This document shows positions 1 to 6,507 of a stretch of DNA of 7,870 bases, one piece after another. The notes beneath the pieces were generated by a model. It saw only the letters and a list, made by a program, of their open reading frames with translations. It was not told the origin of the DNA and made no database searches. Every line of letters begins with the position of its first letter. Position 1 is the first letter of the stretch. This stretch comes from an uncultured Collinsella sp. GTDB taxonomy: Bacteria > Actinomycetota > Coriobacteriia > Coriobacteriales > Coriobacteriaceae. The stretch spans positions 1 through 7,870 of the forward strand of contig CABQXG010000051.1 in the NCBI GenBank assembly GCA_902468045.1, given 5' to 3'. Position numbers and translations under genes: made by a program.

Positions 1-1833
1 TTCATCAGGCACCCGAATCATTCGTTTGCCGGTCAGATAAGCGCCCGTCATCGACTCAGGACACGCCATGATATCAGCAGGCGTTCCCGCCGCGACTACG
101 TGTCCGCCGTTGACACCGGCGCCGGGCCCCATGTCGATCACGTAGTCGGCGGCACGGATTGTATCCTCGTCGTGTTCGACAACGATAACGGTATTGCCGA
201 TATCGCGCAGGCGCTCGAGCGTCTTGATCAGGCGCTCGTTGTCACGCTGATGAAGACCGATCGAGGGCTCGTCCAGAATATAGAGCACGCCCATGAGACC
301 CGCGCCGATCTGCGTTGCCAAGCGAATACGCTGTGCCTCGCCACCGGAAAGCGTCGCCGAGGCGCGATCGAGTGTCAGATAGTCGAGTCCAACATCGACC
401 AGAAAACGCAGGCGCTCCAGAATTTCCTTGACGATACGGCCACCGATAAACTGTTGGCGCTCGGTGAGTTCCAGGCCCTCAAAAAACTCGAGCGATTCAC
501 GGCACGACAGGCAACAAACTTCGTAAATGGACTTGCCGCCCACGGTGACGGCGAGCATCTCAGGGCGCAAACGAGCGCCGTGGCAAGTCGAGCACGGCTC
601 CTCGCGAATGTACTTCTCCAGGCGCGCCTTGGTGTTCTCGTTCGTCGTCTCGGTATAGCGTTCGTACAGGATGTTGCGAACGCCCGAAAACTTGGTATCC
701 CACTGGCTGCGACGTCCGTCGAGCTTTTGGTAGTCGACCGAGATCTTCGTATCGCCCAGGCCATCCAAGAATGCACGACGCACGCGAGGGGGCAAGTCCT
801 CCCACGGCGTATCGGCGCTCACCTTAAAGTGTTTGCAGACCGCAGCAAAAATCTGCGGATAGTAGTTCGAATTGCCAAACAGGCTACCAAAGACTCCGTC
901 GGCAATGGACTTCGAGGGGTCCTCGATCAGCGCCTCGGCATCAACGGTTTTCTTAAAGCCCAGGCCGTCGCACTCAGGACATGCGCCATAGGGAGCGTTA
1001 AACGAAAAATCACGCGGCTGAAGATCGTCAATGGAGTGTCCATGCTCCGGGCACGCCAAGGCCAACGAATACTCCAGAAGCTCGCCCTCGGTCCCCTCGG
1101 GAGCATCACGATCGGGCAGCATGTACACGTTTACATTGCCGTGAGCCAGCGCGGTCGCCTGCTCAACAGACTCGGCGATACGGCCCAGAGAATTCTCACG
1201 GATCACGATGCGATCGACCACGACCTCGATATCGTGCTTGAATTTCTTATCCAGATCGATCGGATCGTCGAGCGAGCGCACTTCACCGTCGACACGCACG
1301 CGGCTAAAGCCCTCGGCGCGAAGGTCCTCAAACAGTTTGGTGTACTCGCCTTTTCGCCCGCGCACCACCGGTGCCAGCACAAACGCGCGGCGGCCCTCCC
1401 CCGCCGCCAAGACCTTGTCGGCAACCTGGTCGGTCGTCTGGCGCTCAATGACGCGGCCGCATTCGGGACAGTGCGGGGTGCCCACACGGGCGAACAGCAG
1501 GCGCAGATAGTCATAAATCTCGGTTACGGTGCCAACCGTCGAGCGAGGGTTTTTAGACGTCGTCTTTTGGTCGATCGACACCGCCGGCGAAAGGCCGTCG
1601 ATTGAATCCAAGTCGGGTTTGTCCATCTGGCCCAAGAACTGGCGCGCATAGCTCGAAAGACTCTCGACGTATCGACGCTGGCCCTCGGCATAGATAGTGT
1701 CAAATGCCAGCGAACTCTTGCCCGAGCCAGAAAGACCGGTAATGACCACGAGTTGGTCACGCGGAATGGAAACATCGATATCACGGAGGTTGTGCTCACG
1801 AGCGCCGCGAATAACGATAGAAGAATCAGACAT
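1..1833 (-). CDS. uvrA: Excinuclease ABC subunit A (UvrA), 3' end beyond window
   Basis: UvrA is the damage-recognition ATPase of nucleotide excision repair; as a dimer it loads UvrB on lesions in the cytoplasm. The minus-strand translation begins [16 protein letters not shown] and runs 611 residues without a stop to the window edge. The family is about 940 residues, so the second ABC half and second zinc finger are missing only because of the window. Visible motifs are Walker A GLSGSGKS at residues 33-40, a C-x2-C pair at 122/125, the first zinc site (Cys261, His264, Cys285, Cys288, the C-x2-H variant), the ABC signature LSGGE at 495-499 and Walker B LDEPS at 520-524. The interrupted nucleotide-binding domain, with the UvrB-binding and insertion regions between Walker A and signature, is as expected. 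The start at 1833 is chosen because AAGGAG lies 5 bases upstream (1839-1844). The gene is divergent from its neighbour and has a probable LexA box upstream. Identification is very secure. Confidence 0.98.
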   Translation of the reverse strand, partial: MSDSSIVIRGAREHNLRDIDVSIPRDQLVVITGLSGSGKSSLAFDTIYAEGQRRYVESLSSYARQFLGQMDKPDLDSIDGLSPAVSIDQKTTSKNPRSTVGTVTEIYDYLRLLFARVGTPHCPECGRVIERQTTDQVADKVLAAGEGRRAFVLAPVVRGRKGEYTKLFEDLRAEGFSRVRVDGEVRSLDDPIDLDKKFKHDIEVVVDRIVIRENSLGRIAESVEQATALAHGNVNVYMLPDRDAPEGTEGELLEYSLALACPEHGHSIDDLQPRDFSFNAPYGACPECDGLGFKKTVDAEALIEDPSKSIADGVFGSLFGNSNYYPQIFAAVCKHFKVSADTPWEDLPPRVRRAFLDGLGDTKISVDYQKLDGRRSQWDTKFSGVRNILYERYTETTNENTKARLEKYIREEPCSTCHGARLRPEMLAVTVGGKSIYEVCCLSCRESLEFFEGLELTERQQFIGGRIVKEILERLRFLVDVGLDYLTLDRASATLSGGEAQRIRLATQIGAGLMGVLYILDEPSIGLHQRDNERLIKTLERLRDIGNTVIVVEHDEDTIRAADYVIDMGPGAGVNGGHVVAAGTPADIMACPESMTGAYLTGKRMIRVPDE

Positions 1834-1838
1834 GGAAG

Positions 1839-1851
1839 CTCCTTGCCTCCT
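1839..1851 (-). promoter_or_regulatory. Ribosome binding site(s) of uvrA
   Basis: On the minus strand AAGGAG (1839-1844) lies 5 bases before the ATG at 1833. A second purine-rich AGGAGG (1846-1851) is just upstream. The nearer copy has the correct spacing and fixes the start. The tandem arrangement may simply be a strong ribosome landing site. Confidence 0.8.
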
Positions 1852-1861
1852 ATTGCATCGA

Positions 1862-1867
1862 ATCATA
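1862..1867 (-). promoter_or_regulatory. Candidate -10 element for uvrA
   Basis: On the minus strand this reads TATGAT, matching 5 of 6 bases of the sigma-70 type -10 consensus, 28 bases upstream of the uvrA start codon. No good -35 hexamer is found at 16-18 bases upstream. The candidate LexA box begins 27 bases further upstream, just beyond where the -35 region would lie. This is a weak call, supported mainly by position. Confidence 0.35.
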
Positions 1868-1894
1868 CTGTCGATGAGTTTAGCGCACTCGACG

Positions 1895-1908
1895 CGCACA
1901 GATGTTCG
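1895..1908. promoter_or_regulatory. Candidate LexA (SOS) box in the uvrA divergent promoter region
   Basis: The 14-mer CGCACAGATGTTCG fits the Gram-positive/actinobacterial LexA operator CGAAC-N4-GTTCG at 9 of 10 defined positions; only the third base differs (C for A). It lies 61 bases upstream of the uvrA start codon and 118 bases upstream of the LTA-synthase-like start. uvrA is a classic SOS gene in many bacteria, so the location fits repression by LexA and induction on DNA damage. The motif match is seen directly; LexA binding is inferred. Confidence 0.65.
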
Positions 1909-1976
1909 TAATACAAGATTCGCAGACCTTTAGCTTTGCGTATCGGGTGCTTTGTTTCTCGAAATGCCATGGAAAG

Positions 1977-2014
1977 GTTACAGTAATCTAATACTGAACT
2001 TAATTTGCTGTAAC
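1977..2014. repeat. Inverted repeat GTTACAG-N24-CTGTAAC before the LTA-synthase-like gene
   Basis: A perfect 7-bp inverted repeat has arms at 1977-1983 and 2008-2014, with centres 31 bp apart, about three helical turns. As RNA the stem extends inward to 10 pairs (one G-U, then two A-U), with an 18-base loop. The right arm ends one base before the AGAGGA ribosome binding site (2015-2020). It could be a regulator's two-half-site operator or a leader hairpin tuning translation. The local sequence is distinctly AT-rich compared with the surrounding coding DNA. Nothing identifies the regulator. Confidence 0.5.
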
Positions 2015-2020
2015 AGAGGA
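2015..2020 (+). promoter_or_regulatory. Ribosome binding site deciding the start of the LTA-synthase-like gene
   Basis: AGAGGA lies 6 bases before ATG 2027. The reading frame stays open upstream to a TTG at 1952, but that start has no purine-rich site. The extra 25 residues it would add are not signal-like and would overlay the inverted repeat, so ATG 2027 is preferred. Confidence 0.75.
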
Positions 2021-2026
2021 ACGTCC

Positions 2027-4180
2027 ATGACCGAAGATATCCCCCTTGAAATCACTTCGAGCGACATGGCCAATCTGCCCATATTCATCGCCGTCCTTAT
2101 CGTGGCCACCGTCGTCGTGCGCGTGTATTTTTCAATCAAACACAATGAAAAGCCGCCCATTGCCCGCGTCTTTTGGTGCGCGACGCTCCTCATCCCGCTC
2201 GGCGTGGTAGCTGCATGGATTACGAATCAATTGCTCGTAAATGAGGACAGTTCCCTATGGGTCCTTTCTTATTCGGCGCTCGGTGCTGCCGCCGTCATAC
2301 TTCTTGTCGAACCCTTGGTTTCGGGACTTATCGACCAAACCGATCTTGCGACGGGAACGGTTGCCTGCATTTGCCGTGACATCCTTGTCATCGCCGCTGT
2401 TTCAGCGCTCTCGTTCGTTTCACTCGAAATTGCCTGTAACGAAACGTTCTATCGCATTCCCGCCAACTCATTCGGGTTTTCCGTCGGGCTGCTCGCGACG
2501 GTTCTGCTCTCCCTTTATTTGCTGGGACAGCGTCATGGAGGCTTCATGGCCCTCGTGCCCGTCGCCTGTTGCATCCTTGGCATTGCCGAGCACTTCGTCA
2601 TAACGTTTAAAGGCGAGGCCATCCTGCCAAGCGATATCTTGGCCCTTGGCACCGCAATGGAAGTGAGCGAGGGATACGAGTTTACCTTTACCGCCGGAAT
2701 CGTAACCTCTCTCGCCCTGCTAGAGATTTCCCTGGGGCTTCTTTCGCTTATCCGACCGCGAAAGCTCCGTACGCCCACCCATGTCTTCCCCGCAATCGCC
2801 GCTAACCTCTGCGCTTTTCTGCTAGTGACCGTTGTGGGGCTCTCGGGCTTTTCCAACATCGACTTGGAGCAGGCGCTGAATTTTGGATTTGACCGTTGGC
2901 AGCCCATCACCACGTACGCGTCTCAGGGTTTTATCACTTCGTTCACCGAAATGGTCAACGAGTTGCCCATTGAGAAGCCCGAAGACTATACGCCCGATGA
3001 GGCGCAGAGCATCGAGCAGGAGCTCGCCGCCACCTACGACAGCACGTATGGCTCGAGCGAGCAGCGCGCGGCGGCCGTTGCCCAGTTCAATGAAATCAAG
3101 CCGACGATTGTTGCCGTCATGAACGAGAGTTTTAGCGACCTTTCGTGCTTTGAGCAGCTCCAGGCGGCCGGGTACACCGGCCCCGCATTCTACAACTCGC
3201 TTCCCGACACACTTGTTCGCGGCACCATGCTCGCTTCGGTCACCGGTGGCGGAACGGCAAACTCCGAATTCGAATTTTTGACCGGAGCGACAACGGCCTT
3301 TGTCGGATTAGGCGAGATCCCCTATCAGCTGTATCAGATGAATGGCGTCAACAGCCTGGCAAAGGACCTTAAAGAGCTTGGGTATACCGCTACCGCTATG
3401 CACCCGCAAAACCCCGTCAACTACCATCGAGATAAAATCTATCAGCAGTTGGGCTTTGGAGACTTTCTTTCAATCGGCGATTTCGAAGGTGCGCCCTGTT
3501 ACCATGCCGGCGTATGCGACTACGCCACCTACGACAAGATACTCGACCTGCTTAGAACCGACGAAGCGCCGCAGTTCATCTTTGACGTCACGATGCAAAA
3601 TCACGGCGGCTACGACTATGGCCCCGTTCCCGCCGAAGAGCTGACAAACTATTGGGTCGAGGGAGCCAGTGAGGGCGCCAATAGCGCGCTCAACACCTAT
3701 CTCACCTGCATCAACGCATCCGACCGGGACCTCGAGTACTTTATCAACGAGCTCCGCAATATCGGCAGACCGGTTGTTCTTGTCTTTTTTGGCGACCATC
3801 AGCCGAGCGCCGCAACGACTCTCAACGACGAGCTGTACCCTCAGGAAGACACGGCAAGCCACGCTTACCGTGTCTATCAGTCGACCTATTTCGTCTGGGC
3901 TAACTATGAAATCGCCGGCAATACCGAGCTCAACGTCTACGACACCGTCGGGGCAAACGAGATTGCAGCCATTACCCTTAATAAGATCGGCGCCCCGCTC
4001 ACCGACTATCAAAAGGCCCTGCTTGTAACAAGGTCAGATGTGCCCACCATCAATGTCGCTGGCTATCTCGGTGCCGACGGGCTGCGCTACGACTTGGAAT
4101 CTGAAGACAGCCCCTACACCTCGACGATCGACAAGCTGCAGCGCATGCAATACCTCGAGTTCGCCAGCAAAGTTCAGTAA
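2027..4180 (+). CDS. LTA synthase family membrane sulfatase-fold enzyme
   Basis: This 717-residue polytopic membrane protein has an extracellular alkaline-phosphatase/sulfatase-fold domain of the LtaS type. Family members transfer glycerol-phosphate from phosphatidylglycerol to a growing polymer at the outer membrane face. Hydrophobic segments lie near residues 17-37, 48-66, 77-102, 112-135, 148-167, 173-194, 222-242 and 253-273. Positive charges after the first, fifth and seventh fit an N-out topology with the catalytic domain outside. Active-site residues by motif are Glu367 (MNESF), nucleophile Thr410 (GGGTANSE), Arg468 (NYHRD), His526 (MQNHGG) and Asp590-His591 (FGDHQPS). Their spacing closely follows S. 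aureus LtaS (E255, T300, R356, H416, D475/H476). It is longer than LtaS (646 residues) because of additional membrane segments. Glycerol-phosphate transfer is inferred; it might act on another phospholipid-derived polymer. It stands alone, divergent from uvrA. Confidence 0.9.
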   Translation: MTEDIPLEITSSDMANLPIFIAVLIVATVVVRVYFSIKHNEKPPIARVFWCATLLIPLGVVAAWITNQLLVNEDSSLWVLSYSALGAAAVILLVEPLVSGLIDQTDLATGTVACICRDILVIAAVSALSFVSLEIACNETFYRIPANSFGFSVGLLATVLLSLYLLGQRHGGFMALVPVACCILGIAEHFVITFKGEAILPSDILALGTAMEVSEGYEFTFTAGIVTSLALLEISLGLLSLIRPRKLRTPTHVFPAIAANLCAFLLVTVVGLSGFSNIDLEQALNFGFDRWQPITTYASQGFITSFTEMVNELPIEKPEDYTPDEAQSIEQELAATYDSTYGSSEQRAAAVAQFNEIKPTIVAVMNESFSDLSCFEQLQAAGYTGPAFYNSLPDTLVRGTMLASVTGGGTANSEFEFLTGATTAFVGLGEIPYQLYQMNGVNSLAKDLKELGYTATAMHPQNPVNYHRDKIYQQLGFGDFLSIGDFEGAPCYHAGVCDYATYDKILDLLRTDEAPQFIFDVTMQNHGGYDYGPVPAEELTNYWVEGASEGANSALNTYLTCINASDRDLEYFINELRNIGRPVVLVFFGDHQPSAATTLNDELYPQEDTASHAYRVYQSTYFVWANYEIAGNTELNVYDTVGANEIAAITLNKIGAPLTDYQKALLVTRSDVPTINVAGYLGADGLRYDLESEDSPYTSTIDKLQRMQYLEFASKVQ

Positions 4181-4194
4181 GCCCGCCCATTCGC

Positions 4195-4229
4195 TTGGGT
4201 CCATCGTATTGCAAGCACGCTCGGCCCAA
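4195..4229 (+). terminator. Weak hairpin downstream of the LTA-synthase-like gene
   Basis: TTGGGTC (4195-4201) can pair with GGCCCAA (4223-4229), giving seven pairs including one G-U, around a 21-base loop, starting 15 bases after the stop codon. No U-tract follows and the loop is large, so it is only a weak terminator candidate. It is the only inverted repeat I see close after the gene. Confidence 0.25.
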
Positions 4230-4240
4230 ATGCATCGCAA

Positions 4241-4270
4241 ATGACTCCCGCTCGCAAACGAGGGTACAAT
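4241..4270 (+). promoter_or_regulatory. Candidate promoter of the mrp-flavoprotein operon
   Basis: A -10 element TACAAT (4265-4270, 5 of 6 consensus) is preceded by ATGACT (4241-4246, 4 of 6 against TTGACA) at an 18-base spacing. Transcription would start near 4277, giving a leader of about 50 bases before mrp. The spacer contains a short palindrome, CTCG-CAAA-CGAG (4251-4262), which might be an operator or chance. The reasonable -10 and the location ahead of a two-gene unit support the call; it is untested. Confidence 0.5.
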
Positions 4271-4289
4271 GACGCTCGTGTCACACCGC

Positions 4290-4303
4290 GGGGCTCAGGC
4301 CCC
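4290..4303 (+). repeat. Small GC hairpin in the mrp leader
   Basis: GGGGC (4290-4294) and GCCCC (4299-4303) form a five-pair perfect stem with a 4-base loop. It lies about 13 bases downstream of the predicted transcription start and ends 9 bases before the ribosome binding site. No U-tract follows, so it is not a terminator. It could stabilise the 5' end of the message or affect initiation. Confidence 0.4.
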
Positions 4304-4312
4304 AACATATAC

Positions 4313-4319
4313 AAAGGAG
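4313..4319 (+). promoter_or_regulatory. Ribosome binding site deciding the mrp start
   Basis: AAAGGAG lies 6 bases before ATG 4326. An in-frame ATG at 4269 would overlap the -10 element and has no ribosome binding site, so the later start is chosen. Confidence 0.85.
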
Positions 4320-4325
4320 TCAAAC

Positions 4326-5156
4326 ATGGGTTGCGAGCACGCACAGGCAGCCGGCGGGCAAACGTCGCCGTCGCAATTTGAGGAGAATACGCTGTCCGAG
4401 GTCAAGCGCGTTATCGCCGTGCTTTCCGGTAAGGGCGGCGTCGGCAAGTCATTCGTCACCGGCGCCATCGCCACCGAGCTTGCCCGCCACGGTCACAAGG
4501 TCGGCGTCCTCGATGCCGATATTACCGGCCCCTCTATCCCTAAGATGTTCGGCATGAGCGGACGTCACGTCCATGCTCTCGGCAACCTTATGCTGCCCGA
4601 AATCTCCGAGCACGGCGTCAAGGTTATGAGCTCTAACCTGCTGCTCCAAAACGAAACCGACCCCGTCCTCTGGCGCGGTCCGGTTATCGCGGGTGCCATC
4701 AGGCAGTTCTGGAGCGAAACCTCATGGGGCCCCATCGACTACCTGCTGGTCGACATGCCTCCGGGAACGGGCGACGTTGCCCTCACTGTCTTCCAGTCGC
4801 TGCCCGTCGATGGCATCGTCATCGTCACGAGCCCGCAAGATCTAGTCTCGATGATCGTCGCCAAGGCGGTCAACATGGCCGAGAAGATGAACGTTCCCAT
4901 TCTGGGAATCGTCGAAAACATGAGCTATATCGAGTGCCCCGATTGCGGCAAGAAGATTGAAGTCTTTGGCAAGAGCAAGCTCCCCGAGGTCGCCGAGCGC
5001 TACAACCTCGAGATCCTAGGGCAGCTTCCCATCAATCCGGCACTCGCCGAGGCTTGCGATAAGGGCGAGGTTGAGACCGCATTGCCCGACGGTATGCTGC
5101 CCCAGGCCGTCTCCGCCGTCGAGGCCATTGCCCCGCACGAGACCGCCGAGGCCTAA
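4326..5156 (+). CDS. Mrp/NBP35 family ATP-binding iron-sulfur cluster carrier protein
   Basis: This 276-residue cytoplasmic P-loop ATPase of the Mrp/ApbC/NBP35 (MinD/ParA-related) family is expected to bind a bridging 4Fe-4S cluster as a dimer and deliver it to apo-proteins. Visible are the deviant Walker A GKGGVGKS (35-42), the Walker A' region VGVLDADITGPSIP, the switch region DMPPGTGD (143-150), the VTSPQ segment, and the cluster-binding C-P-D-C motif at Cys204/Cys207 after ENMSYIE. It lacks the N-terminal MIP18/DUF59 domain of longer Mrp proteins. It also lacks the four-cysteine N-terminal ferredoxin-like motif of eukaryotic NBP35, leaving one N-terminal Cys (Cys3) in a Gly/Gln/Ala-rich tail. 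The gene has its own candidate promoter and its TAA stop directly abuts the next start codon. The family assignment is very secure; client proteins are unknown. Confidence 0.95.
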   Translation: MGCEHAQAAGGQTSPSQFEENTLSEVKRVIAVLSGKGGVGKSFVTGAIATELARHGHKVGVLDADITGPSIPKMFGMSGRHVHALGNLMLPEISEHGVKVMSSNLLLQNETDPVLWRGPVIAGAIRQFWSETSWGPIDYLLVDMPPGTGDVALTVFQSLPVDGIVIVTSPQDLVSMIVAKAVNMAEKMNVPILGIVENMSYIECPDCGKKIEVFGKSKLPEVAERYNLEILGQLPINPALAEACDKGEVETALPDGMLPQAVSAVEAIAPHETAEA

Positions 5157-6428
5157 GTGAACACAAACGCCTCCTATGACGTCTTGGTGATCGGCGGCGG
5201 GGCCTCGGGTCTCGCCGCCGCCATTACGGCCGCACGCGCAGGCAAAAGCGTCTGCATCGTTGAGCGCGATGTTGCCTGCGGCCTTAAACTCCTTGCGACC
5301 GGCAACGGCCGCTGCAACCTTTCCAACGAATCAATTGATTTCCAGCGGTACAACCACCCCGCATTCGTCGAATCCGTCATGAGTCCCCGGCCCGAGCAAG
5401 AGCTCGGCAGTTTCTTCTCCTCGCTGGGCATCATGACGACCTCCGAGGAGGGCCGGCTGTATCCGCGCTCCCTTCGTGCCGAATCGGTGCGCGATGCGCT
5501 TCTCAACGCTTGCAATCACCTGGGTATCACCTTGATCTGTGGAGCAAACGTTGCCTCGGCATTCAAAGCTCTCGAGGGCTGGGCACTCCAAATAGACCGT
5601 CCCGCGCGAGCACTCAAGGCAAAAAAGCACGACGACCGAAAATCGGAACTCCGCTCGCTTCGGAAGGCGATCGCTGACACCCCTCGCAAGAACGAGACGC
5701 TGCAGGCAAAGGCCGTAATTATCGCTACGGGCGGCAACCCCGCCGACATCGCGAAGACGTTCAATCTTTCCCTCACACCGCAGCATCCCGTCCTCTGCCC
5801 CGTGTCGGCATCGGTCTTCGGCGACCAGACTGCGCTCAAGACGCTGGATGGCCTGCGCGTCCGCGCCCGTTTGACGCTCACCCGCAATCACGAGGAGCTC
5901 TGGCGCGAAGATGGCGAAGTGCTCTTCAGAACCTTTGGCATCTCGGGCGTTGCCGCCTTTAACCTCTCCCGTCGCGTCCAGCGCGGCGACACGATTCTGC
6001 TCGACGTTTTCCCCGACCTCTCCAAAGACGAGTTGCTCGATATACTTATCCAGCGAGTTGCGTTGCTCGGCGGCTTTTCGCCCCGCGACCCCCGCTGGCT
6101 CGACGGCATGCTCGCCCCGCAGTTCTCTCACGTTGTCTGCACCGCATTCGAACAGTGCCACCCCGGGTCGCACGACGTCATCCATCTGGTCTCAATCCTC
6201 AAGCACTTTAAGCTGCTCGTCGAGGGAACGACAGAGGAGCGTTCGGCCCAGGTCACGCGCGGCGGCGTGCCCATCGAGAGCGTCTCAGCTCCCAGCCTCT
6301 GCGTGAGCAACGCGGCAGGCGCCCCACTTTACATCTGTGGCGAGGCAATCGACATCGATGCCGATTGCGGCGGTTTCAACCTTGCGTGGGCTTGGGTCTC
6401 GGGTATTCGCGCTGCAAGCAGCCTGTAG
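5157..6428 (+). CDS. NAD(P)/FAD-dependent oxidoreductase, HI0933/BaiN-like family
   Basis: A 423-residue cytoplasmic flavoprotein of the HI0933-like (BaiN/RdsA) family. FAD-binding signatures are GGGASG (13-18), Glu36 closing the second strand of the Rossmann fold, TGNGRCN (48-54), ATGG (190-193), FGISG (260-264), TRGGV (367-371) and the C-terminal GEAIDIDADCGGFNLAWAW segment. The start is GTG 5157, immediately after the mrp stop; only GAGG (5148-5151) serves as a weak ribosome site. This implies translational coupling, and the Rossmann strand begins at residue 7, so no later start works. A charged Lys/Arg-rich stretch near residues 152-182 precedes ATGG and looks like a surface insertion. 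BaiN of Clostridium scindens was proposed to act in bile-acid 7-dehydroxylation, but most homologues have no proven substrate. Nothing here (no other bai genes) supports a bile-acid role. Confidence 0.93.
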   Translation: MNTNASYDVLVIGGGASGLAAAITAARAGKSVCIVERDVACGLKLLATGNGRCNLSNESIDFQRYNHPAFVESVMSPRPEQELGSFFSSLGIMTTSEEGRLYPRSLRAESVRDALLNACNHLGITLICGANVASAFKALEGWALQIDRPARALKAKKHDDRKSELRSLRKAIADTPRKNETLQAKAVIIATGGNPADIAKTFNLSLTPQHPVLCPVSASVFGDQTALKTLDGLRVRARLTLTRNHEELWREDGEVLFRTFGISGVAAFNLSRRVQRGDTILLDVFPDLSKDELLDILIQRVALLGGFSPRDPRWLDGMLAPQFSHVVCTAFEQCHPGSHDVIHLVSILKHFKLLVEGTTEERSAQVTRGGVPIESVSAPSLCVSNAAGAPLYICGEAIDIDADCGGFNLAWAWVSGIRAASSL

Positions 6429-6438
6429 CCGCGCAGTC

Positions 6439-6444
6439 TATAAT
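6439..6444 (+). promoter_or_regulatory. Perfect TATAAT, candidate -10 of the second flavoprotein gene
   Basis: TATAAT lies 11 bases after the HI0933-like gene's stop codon and 64 bases before the next ATG. No TTGACA-like hexamer lies at the usual distance, which would fall in the end of the upstream gene, and there is no extended -10 TG. Transcription would start near 6451, placing the terminator-like hairpin inside the leader. The hexamer is certain; promoter activity is inferred. Confidence 0.45.
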
Positions 6445-6457
6445 CAAAACGCATTCG

Positions 6458-6489
6458 GGCCGTCTAGGACACCGGGCGGCCTCTTTCTT
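6458..6489 (+). terminator. Terminator-like hairpin between the two flavoprotein genes
   Basis: GGCCGTC (6458-6464) pairs with GGCGGCC (6475-6481) in seven pairs (one G-U) around a 10-base loop. It is followed at once by the pyrimidine run TCTTTCTT (6482-6489). This looks like an imperfect intrinsic terminator for the mrp operon. If the TATAAT at 6439 is active, it would instead sit in the next gene's leader as a possible attenuator. The interrupted U-tract lowers confidence. Confidence 0.5.
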
Positions 6490-6495
6490 GCATCT

Positions 6496-6501
6496 AAGGA
6501 G
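6496..6501 (+). promoter_or_regulatory. Ribosome binding site of the COG2509 gene
   Basis: AAGGAG lies 6 bases before ATG 6508, the best-placed start for the long open frame that follows. Confidence 0.85.
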
Positions 6502-6507
6502 ACCTCG

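Noticed and set aside
100..1605. Long plus-strand open frame of about 500 codons opposite uvrA
   Set aside because: It is antisense to an unmistakable uvrA reading frame. Its protein has no recognisable motif, and such frames are common opposite GC-rich genes with strongly biased third positions.
1952..2026. N-terminal extension of the LTA-synthase-like protein from TTG 1952
   Set aside because: There is no ribosome binding site at the TTG. The stretch contains the inverted repeat and AT-rich control DNA, whereas ATG 2027 has AGAGGA at ideal spacing.
3470..4012. 180-codon minus-strand frame within the LTA-synthase-like gene
   Set aside because: It lies opposite the catalytic-domain coding region with all active-site motifs; its composition is that of a shadow frame.
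4269..4325. Extended mrp start at ATG 4269
   Set aside because: It overlaps the likely -10 element and lacks a ribosome site; ATG 4326 has a strong AAAGGAG 6 bases upstream.
5331..6185. 284-codon minus-strand frame opposite the HI0933-like gene
   Set aside because: It is antisense to a motif-complete flavoprotein gene; no ribosome binding site or family resemblance was seen.
5157..6428. Bile-acid 7-dehydroxylation gene cluster suggested by the BaiN-like protein
   Set aside because: No other bai-type gene is present, and the HI0933 family is widespread in bacteria that do not modify bile acids.
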